Below, piece after piece: positions 47,301 through 56,968 of a DNA stretch of 64,000 nucleotides (within the stretch, counting starts at the first letter, position 1; each line of letters starts with the position of its first letter). The stretch spans positions 2,046,001-2,110,000 of the forward strand of contig NZ_FNLM01000034.1 of assembly GCF_900105725.1 (NCBI RefSeq). Reading direction: 5' to 3'. The DNA is from Gordonia westfalica (GTDB taxonomy: Bacteria; Actinomycetota; Actinomycetes; Mycobacteriales; Mycobacteriaceae). The notes beneath the pieces were generated by a model. It did no database searches. It worked only from the letters and a program-made list of their open reading frames with translations, and was not told the DNA's origin. Made by a program: the position numbers and the translations under genes.

Positions 47301-48435
47301 CGGCGCTCCGGGCCGAGACCTTCCCGCCGCGCACCACGAGCTGGAGACCTCGCCGGACCGCGAGACCGTCCGGCGGGGCGGTCAGGTCGAGAACGGTGAC
47401 ACCCTCCATGCCGGCCGAGCTGAGGATGCGCTCGTCGCCGGCGACGTAGCCGTCGTCGATGACGACCACCAGATGGGCACGGCTTCCGTTCGGCGGCGCC
47501 GACCGGCTGAACCGGCCGCGTTCGAGTAGGTCGGCGGCGAGCGCGTTCTCGAGATCGGCCAGCGTCGGATAGATCATCCGCATCGGGCCGATGCCGTCAC
47601 GCAGCGTCGGATGACCAACGTGCGGAAGCCATTTCGCCCAGTCCCAGGCCTCGCCGGCCGGGTCGCCGGTGACGATGCCGAGGTGGAGATGGTCGGGCCC
47701 GTGGAAGGCGCAGAGTTCGACGATCATCGCGCGGACGAGTTCGCGGGTCTCCTGCCGCGCGCCCTCGATGTTGATCGCCGGGAAGCCGCGCAACGAGATC
47801 GACCGGGGCAGCCGGTACACCGCGGAATGGGTGCGGACAAAACGTCGCAGGGCGACCATGGACACCGGCTCGATGTCCTCGAGGGGACCGGTCTCCGGCG
47901 GCATCAGCCGGGTGGCCAGGCGTTGGACACCGACTCCCACGCGCACGTGGGCGAAGTCGTTGTCGGCCGGGCGCCGTTCCCACATGCGCCGGCTGCCGAC
48001 GACATCGAGCAGCGCATGCGGATCGGGATGGCTCCAGGTGCGGGCGGCACGCTGGTTGTCGACGGTGTCGAAGACCTGGCCGCGGAGCTGGCCGAGGTAC
48101 CGGAAGTAGTCCTTGCGTTCCTCGTTGAGTTCGCCGGCGCGTTTGCCGCCGCCGCGCCCGCCGGCGGCGAACATGCCGAACATCGACATGAGCATCATCA
48201 GCGGGAACATCATGAACAGCGGATTGGTCAGGATGTTGCGGCCACCGGTGACCATCATCAGCGCGATCATGCCGACGACGGCGACGATCATCACGACCGG
48301 CAGCAGCTTCATGAGAAGGTTGCCGGGCACCACTCGGGGCACGTCCGGCGGCGCCTGGATGTTGACCTCGCCACCCGGCATGCGCGGCGGCGTGATGCGT
48401 GGCCGACGCACGAACCCCTCAGTGGTCGTGACCAC
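44341..48435 (-). CDS. eccC4: ESX-4 secretion ATPase EccC4
   Basis: The motor of the ESX-4 system, 1364 residues. Two N-terminal membrane helices (LLPVVMIVAVVGMIALMMVTG; PLFMMFPLMMLMSMFGMFAAG) are followed by a DUF domain and three FtsK/SpoIIIE ATPase domains with Walker A GATGSGKSEFLR, GGPQSGKSTTLR and DVEHGKTNLLR. The first is canonical; the third is less so, as usual in EccC. EccCa and EccCb are joined in one chain, typical of ESX-4. GTG 48435 (VVTTTEGFVRRPRI) is the start, with AGGGGG five bases upstream; the reading frame continues far upstream but only as antisense to eccD4. Divergent from eccD4 across 98 bases. Confidence 0.94.
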   Translation of the reverse strand: MVTTTEGFVRRPRITPPRMPGGEVNIQAPPDVPRVVPGNLLMKLLPVVMIVAVVGMIALMMVTGGRNILTNPLFMMFPLMMLMSMFGMFAAGGRGGGKRAGELNEERKDYFRYLGQLRGQVFDTVDNQRAARTWSHPDPHALLDVVGSRRMWERRPADNDFAHVRVGVGVQRLATRLMPPETGPLEDIEPVSMVALRRFVRTHSAVYRLPRSISLRGFPAINIEGARQETRELVRAMIVELCAFHGPDHLHLGIVTGDPAGEAWDWAKWLPHVGHPTLRDGIGPMRMIYPTLADLENALAADLLERGRFSRSAPPNGSRAHLVVVIDDGYVAGDERILSSAGMEGVTVLDLTAPPDGLAVRRGLQLVVRGGKVSARSAAGVEEFADMDSLTIAEAEAIARRMARYRLATAATLANLESEATSTDPGLPALLGIDDAARFDPATAWRGRTGRERLRVPIGYTPSGAPVELDIKESAHGGMGPHGLCIGATGSGKSEFLRTLVIAMLATHSPTELNLVLVDFKGGATFLGLESAPHVAAIITNLEQELSMVDRMKDALSGEMNRRQEVLRAAGNYANVADYERARASGVRLEPLPALFIVVDEFSELLSQKPDFAELFVAIGRLGRSLHIHLLLASQRLEEGKLRGLDSHLSYRIGLKTFSANESRSVLGVPDAYHLPSVPGSAYLKCDSDDPVRFTTSYVSGPYYSPTVPEDSSDTSTPGMPRLGNLKVFTALPVPLDEGSPRSLLDQAASLLDEEPPALDAPASGEPVDFEPTSVPVPTLMQTIVGRLEGSGARAHRVWLDPLDDSPTVENLVGARDWTKPAVPGNLALPVGLVDRPYDQRRDPLVIDLAGAAGNVAVVGGPQSGKSTTLRTIIMTAAATHTPEQVQFYCLDFGGGSLTGLAGLPHVGSVASRGDMDAVRRTVAEVGAIVRARELLFGRLGVESMRDYRARRAAWFASGALAPDDPLAGDRFGDVFLVLDGIAVLRSELEALEEQITTIVSQGLSFGVHVIVSASRWAEIRPAVRDLLGTRIELRLGDPTDSEMSRRAAAGVPQNRPGRGLTAEELHMLIALPRLDPVSSAESLPAGVAASAEKLTAAYPGRSAMPVRKLSTEIALADVQNGLAAKGITLSPNQVAIGVGELELAPVVLDFNAQPHFMAFADVEHGKTNLLRTIVTGLVAGGTPDQVRIVFIDYRRTMLGIVDGDHLAGYASSPDRAATMMAELAAYLKTRMPPDDVTVQQLRERTWLAGQPEVYLVVDDYDMVATASGNPLMPVVELASHARDIGFHILLARRSGGLGRAMFDPVIARLKDLSSDILLMSGDRDEGFIAGRSRMQRLVPGRGELVSRVRPQEMIQVADHPITE

Positions 48436-48533
48436 TCGATCCCCCTGACACCTCGAGCTGTGGATCCCCTGGCGGGCGAACCCGCTGAAATTGGCTATGT
48501 TAGCTGCTGAACCCTGGGGGAGGATTGACCTGT

Positions 48534-50085
48534 ATGTCACCTGTGGACGGATTTGCGCCGGGACGACCGACGACCGCCGCGGACGGCAGCGGCGGTGACG
48601 GCCGGCGTGCGGACACCGCGATCGAGCCGCAACTCGTACGTGTGTCGGTGCTGGGTGGCAACACCCAACTCGACGTGGGCCTGCCCGCGGGTATCCCGAT
48701 CGCCGGGCTGATCGGCGACCTCGTCGCGCAGATCGAGTCGCGCAACCCCAACCGGCACGACCCGGACGATCCCGACGCCGATTCCCGCGGCCGCGGCCGC
48801 CCCCACGACCGGCAGAACCGCTGGACCCTGGCACTGGTCGGCCAGGAACCGCTCCCCTGCACCGCTCGCTGTCGGAGTCGGGGATCCGCGACGGCGACCT
48901 GCTCCTGCTGACCTCCACCCGGACCGGTGAGTCGCCGGTCCTCTTCGACGACGTGGTCGACGCCGTCGCGCGGCTCAACGAATCCCAGTTCGTGGGCTGG
49001 ACCGCGACCTCGGCCCGGTACGTGGGTTATGCGCTCGCCCTCGTCGCGGCGGTCGCCGCCGGGGCCGGGCTCGCGGCGAGCCGGATCGACAGCGGCGCAT
49101 TGTGGCCCGCGGGTCTGTCCGGCCTGGCGGTGATCGGACTGATCACCGCGGCCACGATCGTCGCGCGTTACTACCGCGACCAGCTCAGTTCGACGATCCT
49201 CTCGGTCTGCGCGGCGCCGATGGCATTCGTGACCGGCATGATCCTCACCCCCGGTTCCTACGGCGCCGCGCATCTGACGCTCGGATTCGCGCTGACCCTG
49301 GTGACGGCGGTCGTCACCTATCGGATGACCGCGGTCGGTCCGACCACCCACAGTGCGGTGACCAGCGCTGCCCTCCTCGGCGCGCTGGGATGCGGTGCCC
49401 GCCTGCTGATCGATGCAGACGTCTCGGACGTGGCGGCCGTCGTCGCGGCGGTGGGTCTGCTGCTGATCGGTCTGTCCCCGCGTCTGACCATCCTGCTCGC
49501 CAAACTGCCGTTGCCGCCGGTCCCCACCGCCGGTGCGGCGATCGACGTCAAGGACATCGAACCGCAACCGTCGATCGAGGGAATCGGCGCGATCGGCGCC
49601 ACCGCGCTACCGAAAGCCGATGCGCTGGAACGCCGCTCGTACATCGCCAACGCGTACCTGACCGGCATCGTGGGGGCCTCACCGGCATCGTCGCGATCGC
49701 GGCGGTGCTCACCGCCGCTCCCCTCGCCGGCTTCGAATGGAAGAACGCGGCCTACGCCGCGATCATCGGTGTGGTCCTCTGCCTGCGCGGACGCTCCCAC
49801 AGCGACCTCTTCCAGGCGGCGATCCTCATCATCGGCGGCTCGCTCGTGGTGGTCGCCCTGCTGATCGGGCTGGCCTTCGGCGACGGCCAGTGGCCGATCA
49901 TCTCCTTCGTACTGGGCGGCGTCGTGATGGTCGCCGCGCTCGTCTTCGGAGTGGTTGCGCCCCACCAGGACTTCTCCCCGGTGATGCGCCGCTGGGCGGA
50001 GATCGGCGAGTACATCCTCGTCGCGCTCATCGTCCCGCTCCTGCTGTGGTTGCTCGACCTGTACCGGATCGTCCGGGAGATCTGA
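48534..50085 (+). pseudogene. eccD4: ESX-4 channel protein EccD4, frame broken twice by one-base losses
   Basis: EccD forms the membrane channel of type VII systems. ATG 48534 (site GGGAGG) opens the N-terminal ubiquitin-like domain: LVRVSVLGGNTQLDVGLPA. The first break is in the CCCC run at 48854-48857: adding one C gives LALVGQEPLPLHRSLSESG and reads on to FDDVVDAVARLNESQFVGW. The second is in the GGGGG run at 49672-49676: adding one G gives YLTGIVGGLTGIVAIAAVL. With both repaired the protein is about 517 residues with roughly ten transmembrane helices to LLWLLDLYRIVREI. Both breaks are in homopolymers, so the gene is probably intact in the organism. The stop overlaps mycP4 by one base. Confidence 0.88.
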
Positions 50086-51482
50086 TGTCCCGGGCACACT
50101 CCCGGGTCGCGGCGCCCCTCGCGCTGGCACTGACCGCGACCCTGCTCGGGATGACCTCGTCCCCCGCCGCCGCGGTCACCCCACCCCGTGTCGACGCCTC
50201 GGCGCTGATCCGTTCGGCACCCGTCGCACCGCCGGAACCGACCGAGCAGAGTCATCTCTGCAACACCGCTACACTGACCCGCAACACCGCGAAACCGACT
50301 GCGGCCCAGTCGATGATGAACCTCGAGGAGGCGTGGCGCTTCAGCCGCGGCGCCGGTCAGCGGGTGGCCGTCATCGACACCGGCGTCACGCCGCATCCGC
50401 GACTGGGGCGCGTCACCGCAGGCGGCGACTACGTCTCCGGCGGCACCGGACTCGAGGACTGCGACGCCCACGGCACCCTGGTCGCCGGGATCATCGCCGC
50501 CCGGCCGAGCAGCTCCGACGCCTTCGCCGGGGTCGCCCCCGCGGCGTCGATCATCGGCATCCGCCAGTCGAGCAGTGCCTTCAAGGCCAAGAACAACCGC
50601 CGCGCCGACGACCCCGCCCCGTCCGTCGGCTCCGGATACGGGTCCGTCCGGACGCTCGCGCATGCGATCGTCCGTGCGGTCGACCTGCGGGCCACGGTCA
50701 TCAACATCTCCGAGGTCGCGTGCGCGTCGGTCGCCGACAAGGTCGACGACCGCGCCCTCGGTGCGGCGATCCGGTACGCCTACGACCGCGACGTCGTCGT
50801 GGTGGCGGCGGCCGGAAACCTCGCCCGTGACGGCGCGTGCCGGACCCAGAATCCGGCGTCCGCCACCGGCGATCCGGAGGACTGGAGTTCGGTCACGACG
50901 ATCGCGAGTCCCGCCTGGTACGCGCCGTACGTCCTCACCGTCGGCTCGGTCGACGCCGACAGCGGGGCACCGAGCGGTTTCAGCCTCCACGGGCCGTGGG
51001 TCGGCGTGGCGGCACCGGGAACCGACATCGTGAGTCTCGACAACGCAAGGGGCTCCGACCGGCTGGTGTCGGCGCAGCGCAGCGAGCAAGGTCCGCTGCC
51101 GCTGATCGGGACGAGCTTCGCCGCGCCCTACGTCGCCGGGACCGCGGCGCTCGTCCGCGCCCGGTTCCCCGAGCTGAGCGCGCGTGAGGTGATGGACCGC
51201 ATCATCGCCACCGCCCACGCGCCGGGCACCGGCCACGACCGGCGGATCGGTCACGGGGTCGTCGACCCGGTCGCGGCCCTCACCGCGGAGATACCGGCGG
51301 GTCAGCAGACCGGGCCGCAGTCGGCCCCGTTCGCCGCGCCGGCACCGCCGACGCCGCCGGACCATACCGCGCGCAACGTCGCCGTCGCGGGGGCGGGGAT
51401 CTCCATCGCGGTCATCGCCGCGGTACTGGCGATCGCCCTACCCCACCGTCGGGTGCGCAAGCTGGATCCCGACGAGTTCTGA
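50085..51482 (+). CDS. mycP4: ESX-4 mycosin protease MycP4
   Basis: A 465-residue subtilisin-like membrane protease of the type VII complex. N-terminal signal peptide (LALALTATLLGMTSSPAAA), catalytic triad Asp98 (VAVIDTGV), His129 (DAHGTLVAG) and Ser344 (IGTSFAAPYVAG), and one C-terminal transmembrane helix (VAVAGAGISIAVIAAVLAIAL) before a basic tail HRRVRKLDPDEF. The catalytic domain would face the cell-wall side. ATG 50085 sits in TGATG with the eccD4 stop. It ends directly against the convergent ispH stop; eccB4, which lies here in M. tuberculosis, is absent. Confidence 0.93.
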   Translation: MSRAHSRVAAPLALALTATLLGMTSSPAAAVTPPRVDASALIRSAPVAPPEPTEQSHLCNTATLTRNTAKPTAAQSMMNLEEAWRFSRGAGQRVAVIDTGVTPHPRLGRVTAGGDYVSGGTGLEDCDAHGTLVAGIIAARPSSSDAFAGVAPAASIIGIRQSSSAFKAKNNRRADDPAPSVGSGYGSVRTLAHAIVRAVDLRATVINISEVACASVADKVDDRALGAAIRYAYDRDVVVVAAAGNLARDGACRTQNPASATGDPEDWSSVTTIASPAWYAPYVLTVGSVDADSGAPSGFSLHGPWVGVAAPGTDIVSLDNARGSDRLVSAQRSEQGPLPLIGTSFAAPYVAGTAALVRARFPELSAREVMDRIIATAHAPGTGHDRRIGHGVVDPVAALTAEIPAGQQTGPQSAPFAAPAPPTPPDHTARNVAVAGAGISIAVIAAVLAIALPHRRVRKLDPDEF

Positions 51483-52436
51483 TCAGCTGCCGCTGCGCGC
51501 CGGACGCAGTTCGCGCGGCAGCGCGAAGGTCAGGGTCTCGTTGGCGGTGTTGACGGTCTCGACCGTGTCGTAGCCGTGTTCGGCGAGGTAGTCGAGCACG
51601 CCGCGGACGAGGACCTCGGGGACCGACGCACCCGATGTGACGCCCACCGTGTTCACGCCTTCGAGCCAGGCGTCATCGATCTCGCGGGCGTAGTCGACCA
51701 GATGACCGGCCCGGGCACCGGCCTGCAGGGCCACCTCGACCAGGCGAACCGAGTTCGACGAGTTCTGCGAACCGACGACGATGACGAGATCGCACTCGGG
51801 CGCCATCGCCTTGACGGCGACCTGCCGGTTCTGGGTGGCGTAACAGATGTCGTCGCTGGGCGGATCGTTGAGCAGCGGGAACTTCTCGCGCAGTCGCCTC
51901 ACCGTCTCCATGGTCTCGTCGACCGACAGCGTGGTCTGCGACAGCCAGACCAGCTTCGACTCGTCGCGCACGGTCACCGCGTCGACGCTGTCCGGGCCGT
52001 CGACCAGCTGGATGTGCTCGGGGGCTTCACCGGCCGTCCCCTCGACCTCCTCGTGCCCTTCGTGACCGATCAGGAGGATGTCGTAGTCGTCGCGCGCGAA
52101 CCGCTTGGCCTCCTGGTGCACCTTGGTCACCAGCGGGCAGGTCGCGTCGATCGTCCTCAGGTTGCGCTCCGCGGCCGTCGCGTGGACCTGCGGCGAGACA
52201 CCGTGCGCGGAGAACACGACGATCGCACCCTCGGGCACCTCGTCGGTCTCCCCCACGAAGATCGCACCGCGTTCCGCCAGGGTCTCCACCACGTGCCGGT
52301 TGTGGACGATCTCCTTGCGGACGTAGACGGGAGCGCCGTGCTTGTCGAGGGCGCGTTCGACCGTCTCCACCGCGCGATCGACACCCGCGCAGTAGCCGCG
52401 GGGTTCGGCGAGCAGGACACGCTTCGTCTCAGACAT
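51483..52436 (-). CDS. ispH: 4-hydroxy-3-methylbut-2-enyl diphosphate reductase
   Basis: Last enzyme of the MEP isoprenoid route, a [4Fe-4S] protein making IPP and DMAPP. Cluster cysteines are Cys16 ([10 protein letters not shown]), Cys100 (IDATCPLV) and Cys198 ([11 protein letters not shown]); substrate loops [15 protein letters not shown] and [11 protein letters not shown] are intact. ATG 52436 ([18 protein letters not shown]) is the family start. It is divergent from the lipid-droplet-type gene, as Rv1110 is from Rv1109c, and convergent with mycP4 without a spacer. Confidence 0.95.
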   Translation of the reverse strand: MSETKRVLLAEPRGYCAGVDRAVETVERALDKHGAPVYVRKEIVHNRHVVETLAERGAIFVGETDEVPEGAIVVFSAHGVSPQVHATAAERNLRTIDATCPLVTKVHQEAKRFARDDYDILLIGHEGHEEVEGTAGEAPEHIQLVDGPDSVDAVTVRDESKLVWLSQTTLSVDETMETVRRLREKFPLLNDPPSDDICYATQNRQVAVKAMAPECDLVIVVGSQNSSNSVRLVEVALQAGARAGHLVDYAREIDDAWLEGVNTVGVTSGASVPEVLVRGVLDYLAEHGYDTVETVNTANETLTFALPRELRPARSGS

Positions 52437-52487
52437 GCTTCCAGGGTACGGGTTACAGACGGGTGCCCGTGATGGCAGAGTGTTGGC

Positions 52488-53222
52488 ATGGATCGCGCAC
52501 CCTACCCGGCCCGTATCGCCGCAGGTCTGATCGTCACCGCCCTCGAGGAGACGCGCAAGCTTCCCGCGCTGCTCGTCACCCTCCCGATGACAGCGGTCAG
52601 CCAGACCCTGCAGGCAGGTATGCGGGCTCAGCAGAACATCGCCGAACTCGCCATCAAGGGCGACGCCGCCCTGGAGATGCTGTTCGACAAGCCCAGCGAG
52701 CAGCCCGAGTGGGCGCGCTTCGACGAGGACGACGCCGAGACCCCGGACTTCGGGGCCGACGCCCACGCCGGCGACGTACCGATCGAGAAGCCCGCCAAAT
52801 CCTCGAAACCTGCGAAGCCGTCCACGAAGGCCACCACCATCGACGACGAGGTCGAGGCCGCCGCCGAGGGAGACGACCCGGGCGACCAGCCCGCCACGGC
52901 CTCCGAGGTCCCGGCACCGCCGCGTGCGGACGCCGGCCGGTTCGCACTGTACAGCTCGGCACCGGAAGAGGTCGTCGACGGCGCCGAGAAGAAGCCGGCG
53001 CCCGCCGCGACGCCGAAGAACGGTTCCGCACCCGAGATCGTCGAACTCATCGACTACGACACCCTGACCCTGGCCCAGCTCCGGGCTCGCCTGCGGTCGG
53101 TCGGCACCGATGAACTCACCGTCCTCGTCGACTACGAGAAGTCCAACCGCGCCCGCGCACCGTTCGTGACGATGCTCGAGAACCGGATCGCCTCGCAGAA
53201 CAAGCGCACCACCGAGGCGTGA
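52488..53222 (+). CDS. Lipid-droplet-associated type protein (Rv1109c-like)
   Basis: A 244-residue protein. An amphipathic/hydrophobic N-terminus ([40 protein letters not shown]) is followed by a long acidic, Pro/Ala-rich linker and a C-terminal helical domain with [18 protein letters not shown] that resembles a SAP-like fold. I recall that Rv1109c and the rhodococcal lipid-droplet protein MLDS belong to this family, which coats storage lipid droplets; this is by memory and position. Its end overlaps xseA by four bases, so it may also just be co-expressed with exonuclease VII. Confidence 0.7.
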   Translation: MDRAPYPARIAAGLIVTALEETRKLPALLVTLPMTAVSQTLQAGMRAQQNIAELAIKGDAALEMLFDKPSEQPEWARFDEDDAETPDFGADAHAGDVPIEKPAKSSKPAKPSTKATTIDDEVEAAAEGDDPGDQPATASEVPAPPRADAGRFALYSSAPEEVVDGAEKKPAPAATPKNGSAPEIVELIDYDTLTLAQLRARLRSVGTDELTVLVDYEKSNRARAPFVTMLENRIASQNKRTTEA

Positions 53223-54487
53223 GCGGGACCTCGCCGAATTCGGCCGAGAATCCGTGGCCGGTTCGCACGGTCAACACGAAGATCGCCGACTGGATTCACC
53301 GGCTGGGCCAGATCTGGGTGGAGGGTCAGGTCACCCAGATCAGCCGGCGCCCCGGTACCCGCACGGCGTTCCTCACCCTGCGGGATCCGGCCGCCGACAT
53401 CTCCATCTCGGTGACGTGCAGCCCGGATCTCTTGGCGCGCACCGAGGTTCCGCTGACCGACGGCAGTCACGTCGTGGTCCTCGGCCGGCCGAGCTTCTAC
53501 ACGGGCCGGGGCACGGTGTCGTTGCGGGTCAGCGACATCCGTCCGGTCGGGGTCGGCGAACTGCTGCTGCGTATCGAACGTCTTCGCCAGCTGCTGGCCG
53601 CCGAAGGCCTGTTCGACACCCGGCTCAAACGTCCGATTCCCTTCCTGCCCCGCACGATCGGGTTGATCAGCGGGCGGGCCAGCGCCGCCCAGCACGACGT
53701 CGTCAGCGTCGCCACCGACCGATGGTCGGCGGTGCGCTTCGACGTCCGCGAGGCACCCGTCCAGGGCCCAACGGCGGTCGCCCGGATCCTGACCCACCTC
53801 GCCGAACTCGACTCGCATCCCGACGTCGAGGTGATCATCATCGCCCGCGGCGGCGGCAGCGTCGAGGATCTGCTGCCGTTCTCCGACGAGGCCCTGCTGC
53901 GCGCGGTCTCCCGATGCCGGACACCGGTGGTCAGCGCGATCGGGCACGAGCCCGACAACCCGCTGCTCGACCTCGTCGCCGACCTGCGGGCCGCCACCCC
54001 GACCGACGCCGCCAAACGAGTCGTACCCGACGTCGAGGCCGAACTCGCCGGCATCGACGACCTTCGCCGGCGCAGTGCACAAGCGTTGCGCAACTGGGTC
54101 CGCCGCGAGACCGGCGTGATCGAGGGCCTGCGGCGACGCCCGGTCCTCGCCCGGCCGGGGGTGATCGTCGACCAGGAGTCCGCGAACGTGGCCGAACTGG
54201 TCCGTGCGCTGCGACGCGACGTCCTGCGCCACGTCGACACCGAGGACCGGCGCCACGAACACCTCGCCGCCCGGCTCTCGACCCTCGGCCCGGCCCAGAC
54301 CCTGGCGCGCGGCTATGCCGTCGTGCAGCGAACCGACACCGACGTGACCCATGTCGTCAGCACGCTCGACGACCTGCCGGCGGGCGCCGAACTACGCATC
54401 CGGGTCGCCGACGGCGCGGCGAGAGCCACCGTCACCGCGACCGAGACACCCACCTCCACTCCCCCTGACGACGAAGGAGATTCGTGA
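53219..54487 (+). CDS. xseA: Exodeoxyribonuclease VII large subunit
   Basis: A 422-residue nuclease subunit. N-terminal OB domain with [15 protein letters not shown] and SVTCSPDLL, then the catalytic domain: [38 protein letters not shown], and [20 protein letters not shown] near the middle. The family motif RGGGS-x-EDL is intact. The usual motif after AIGHE is D in 'ETDxTLxD'; here PDNPLLD. GTG 53219 overlaps the upstream gene. Works with XseB on single-stranded DNA. Confidence 0.93.
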   Translation: MSGTSPNSAENPWPVRTVNTKIADWIHRLGQIWVEGQVTQISRRPGTRTAFLTLRDPAADISISVTCSPDLLARTEVPLTDGSHVVVLGRPSFYTGRGTVSLRVSDIRPVGVGELLLRIERLRQLLAAEGLFDTRLKRPIPFLPRTIGLISGRASAAQHDVVSVATDRWSAVRFDVREAPVQGPTAVARILTHLAELDSHPDVEVIIIARGGGSVEDLLPFSDEALLRAVSRCRTPVVSAIGHEPDNPLLDLVADLRAATPTDAAKRVVPDVEAELAGIDDLRRRSAQALRNWVRRETGVIEGLRRRPVLARPGVIVDQESANVAELVRALRRDVLRHVDTEDRRHEHLAARLSTLGPAQTLARGYAVVQRTDTDVTHVVSTLDDLPAGAELRIRVADGAARATVTATETPTSTPPDDEGDS

Positions 54488-54732
54488 GCACCGACGGAGA
54501 GGATTACACACCGGTGGCCGAACTCGGATACGAGGAGGCGCGCGACGAGCTCGCCGACATCGTCAGCACGCTCGAGCACGGCGGCCTCGATCTCGACACC
54601 TCACTCGCCCTGTGGGAACGGGGCGAGGCACTCGCGACCCGCTGCGAGGAACACCTGCGCGGCGCGCGCGAACGCATCGAAACCGTGATCGCACAGAAGA
54701 ACTCGGCCGACGAAGACGACGACCAGAACTAG
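54484..54732 (+). CDS. xseB: Exodeoxyribonuclease VII small subunit
   Basis: An 82-residue helical subunit: [40 protein letters not shown] and [13 protein letters not shown] match XseB throughout. GTG 54484 has GAAGGAG upstream and overlaps xseA by four bases. It ends 13 bases before the convergent small membrane gene. Confidence 0.93.
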   Translation: MSTDGEDYTPVAELGYEEARDELADIVSTLEHGGLDLDTSLALWERGEALATRCEEHLRGARERIETVIAQKNSADEDDDQN

Positions 54733-54745
54733 ACGACCGGTGGCC

Positions 54746-55057
54746 TCAACCGAACCCGAGTAGTGCCTGTCGGTCGGCGGCGGTGGCGAGGAATCCCTTC
54801 TCCGCGACTCGATGACCGACGACCAGCAGCGGCTCCCGGCGGTCGGCGGATGAGTAGACAGCGGCGCACGGCGCGCTGATCGCCTGACCGCCGGTCGCCG
54901 CATCGGCCCCGTACACGGGGACCACGATCACGAGCAGGGCGACGAGAACCGCGACGAGAACCAGCCGTGCCCACAATATGTTCAGCCATGCGTCGGCCTG
55001 CGCCGACAGTGACGTCGCCGGTGTCCACTTGTACCTGTGCCGATCTCCCCCGGACAT
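54746..55057 (-). CDS. Small membrane protein of unknown function
   Basis: A 103-residue protein: short basic cytosolic head (SGGDRHRYKWTPATSLSAQ), one strong transmembrane helix (ARLVLVAVLVALLVIVVPVYG) and a soluble outer tail with a single Cys and VLVVGHRVAEKGFLA-like segments. ATG 55057 is preferred because AAGGAGG lies six bases upstream; a longer in-frame start at 55096 lacks one. Not recognised. It lies between xseB and the DUF4245 gene, about 78 bases downstream of the latter. Confidence 0.65.
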   Translation of the reverse strand: MSGGDRHRYKWTPATSLSAQADAWLNILWARLVLVAVLVALLVIVVPVYGADAATGGQAISAPCAAVYSSADRREPLLVVGHRVAEKGFLATAADRQALLGFG

Positions 55058-55134
55058 GAGCGCCTCCTTGGAAGCAGACGCTATGAATCCGGGCACCCGT
55101 TATCGCGAGTAGTCGGCTACTCGAATTGCGCCGG

Positions 55135-55710
55135 TCAGGCGTCGAGGGGCTGTTGCGTCGCCACCGATGCCGCGATCGTCTCGATGTCGGAGTCGGGTCC
55201 CCGGGAGAGAACACCGATGCGTACGTTGCCGAAGTCGGAGATCCAGAACCGCTTCCCGCCGGAGGTCTCGTAGGTCACCCACTGCCGGCCGCCCGCCTCG
55301 CGGGTGCCGGTGCCGGCGATGTCGCCGTACTCCGTACCGCTGCCACCGAGGTACGGCACCAGGAGGTCCTCCGGGGCGTCGGTCTGACTGAGCTGTACGT
55401 AGGAGCCGCTGGCGCTGAGCCAGCCGACGGTGCTGACCCGGTGGCTCTCGATCGCGTCCGACGACCCGGAGTTGGGCTTCCATCCCTCGGGGGTGGCCGG
55501 CCGGCGGATCGGGAACGGCATCTGCCGGGCGTCGGTGTCCAGCGCGGTGACCACGTCGAACGCGGGAACCTTGCTGTTCGACGGGTCCTGGTTGATTCCC
55601 ACCGAGCAATTACCCGACGCGATCGCCACCAAGGCGCACAGCGCGAGCAACGGCACCAACGACCAGAACATGTCTTTGCCGTTGATGAGAATGCGCGGTT
55701 TGTCTGCCAT
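55135..55710 (-). CDS. DUF4245 family membrane-anchored protein
   Basis: A 191-residue protein with N-terminal helix MFWSLVPLLALCALVAIASG (about 14-33) and a soluble domain outside: FPIRRPATPEGWKPNSG, STVGWLSASGSYVQLSQTDA, GDIAGTGTREAGGRQWVTYE. Pattern and neighbours (glpX, fum) fit DUF4245, the place of Rv1100. Function unknown; possibly a cell-envelope protein. ATG 55710 starts the membrane anchor cleanly. It is divergent from glpX across 144 bases. Confidence 0.8.
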   Translation of the reverse strand: MADKPRILINGKDMFWSLVPLLALCALVAIASGNCSVGINQDPSNSKVPAFDVVTALDTDARQMPFPIRRPATPEGWKPNSGSSDAIESHRVSTVGWLSASGSYVQLSQTDAPEDLLVPYLGGSGTEYGDIAGTGTREAGGRQWVTYETSGGKRFWISDFGNVRIGVLSRGPDSDIETIAASVATQQPLDA

Positions 55711-55854
55711 GAGGCCGAGTATCCCACCACCAGGGTCAGTCACCGAACGGCCGGTGTGACATGCAAGGATGGTCTCTGAGACCACCGCCACACACACTGA
55801 TCCCAGGGGTTGCGACCCACTGAGATCGGGGCCACACATGAGGAGTCGGAACCC

Positions 55855-56850
55855 ATGACAGTCAGCAGCAATCAGGCACCCGATCGCAATCTCGCGATGG
55901 AACTGGTCCGCGTGACCGAGTCGGCTGCACTCGCTGCCGGCCGCTGGGTGGGTCGCGGCGACAAGAACGGCGGCGACGGCGCGGCCGTCGACGCGATGCG
56001 CGAGCTGCTCTCCTCGGTCTCCATGCGTGGCGTCGTCGTGATCGGCGAGGGCGAGAAGGACGAGGCGCCGATGCTGTACAACGGCGAAGAGGTCGGCAAC
56101 GGCGAGGGCCCGGACTGCGACGTCGCGGTCGACCCCATCGACGGCACGACCCTGATGGCCGAGGGCCGCCCCAACTCGATCTCGGTGATCGCGGTCAGCG
56201 AGCGCGGCACCATGTACGACCCGTCGGCCGTCTTCTACATGGACAAGATCGCCGTCGGCCCCGACGCCAAGGGCGCCATCAACATCAACGAGTCGGTCGA
56301 GTGGAACATCAACTCGGTCGCCAAGGCCAAGGGCATCGACGTCGCCGACCTGACCGTCATCGTCCTCGACCGCCCCCGTCACGCCGACCTCATCGGCGAG
56401 ATCCGCCAGGCCGGCGCCAAGATCCGCCTCATCTCAGACGGCGACGTCGCGGGCGCCGTCGCGGCCGCCGACGACTACTCGACCGTCGACATGCTCATGG
56501 GTGTCGGCGGCACCCCGGAGGGCATCATCACCGCCGTCGCGATGAAGTGCATGGGCGGCGAGATCCAGGGCAAGCTGTGGCCGCGCAACGACGAGGAGCG
56601 CCAGAAGGCCATCGACGCCGGGCACGACCTCGACCGCGTCCTCACCAACGACATCCTGGTGAGCGGCGAGAACTCCTTCTTCTGCGCGACCGGCGTCACC
56701 AACGGCGACATGCTGCGCGGCGTCACCTACCGTCCCAACGGTGCGACGACCCGGTCGCTGGTCATGCGCTCGAAGTCCGGCACCGTCCGCCGCATCGAGG
56801 CCGTCCACAAGCCGGCGAAGCTGCGCGAGTACGCCCGCCTCAATCTCTGA
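55855..56850 (+). CDS. glpX: Class II fructose-1,6-bisphosphatase
   Basis: Key gluconeogenic phosphatase, 331 residues. Metal and substrate motifs: [16 protein letters not shown] near 33-48, [51 protein letters not shown] and [23 protein letters not shown] 55855 ([16 protein letters not shown]) is preceded by GAGGAG at spacing of ten; it matches the mycobacterial N-terminus. The gene leads a plus-strand set with two fumarases, as Rv1099c-Rv1098c. Confidence 0.95.
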   Translation: MTVSSNQAPDRNLAMELVRVTESAALAAGRWVGRGDKNGGDGAAVDAMRELLSSVSMRGVVVIGEGEKDEAPMLYNGEEVGNGEGPDCDVAVDPIDGTTLMAEGRPNSISVIAVSERGTMYDPSAVFYMDKIAVGPDAKGAININESVEWNINSVAKAKGIDVADLTVIVLDRPRHADLIGEIRQAGAKIRLISDGDVAGAVAAADDYSTVDMLMGVGGTPEGIITAVAMKCMGGEIQGKLWPRNDEERQKAIDAGHDLDRVLTNDILVSGENSFFCATGVTNGDMLRGVTYRPNGATTRSLVMRSKSGTVRRIEAVHKPAKLREYARLNL

Positions 56851-56968
56851 CACCTTCGTCTCACACCGGGCACCGGCCCCGCGTCGAGGAACTGCGACCG
56901 TGATCCACCTCACGAGTCCGGTCACCTCTGACGTGGGGCCGTTCTGCTGGGGCGATACGATCCGGTGC

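Noticed and set aside
45718..47529. 603-residue open frame opposite eccC4
   Set aside because: Shadow of EccC4; composition typical of antisense high-GC frames.
48436..48978. N-terminal extension of EccC4 up to 48978
   Set aside because: The extra ~180 residues are antisense to eccD4 and non-homologous; the GTG at 48435 with AGGGGG upstream fits the EccC N-terminus.
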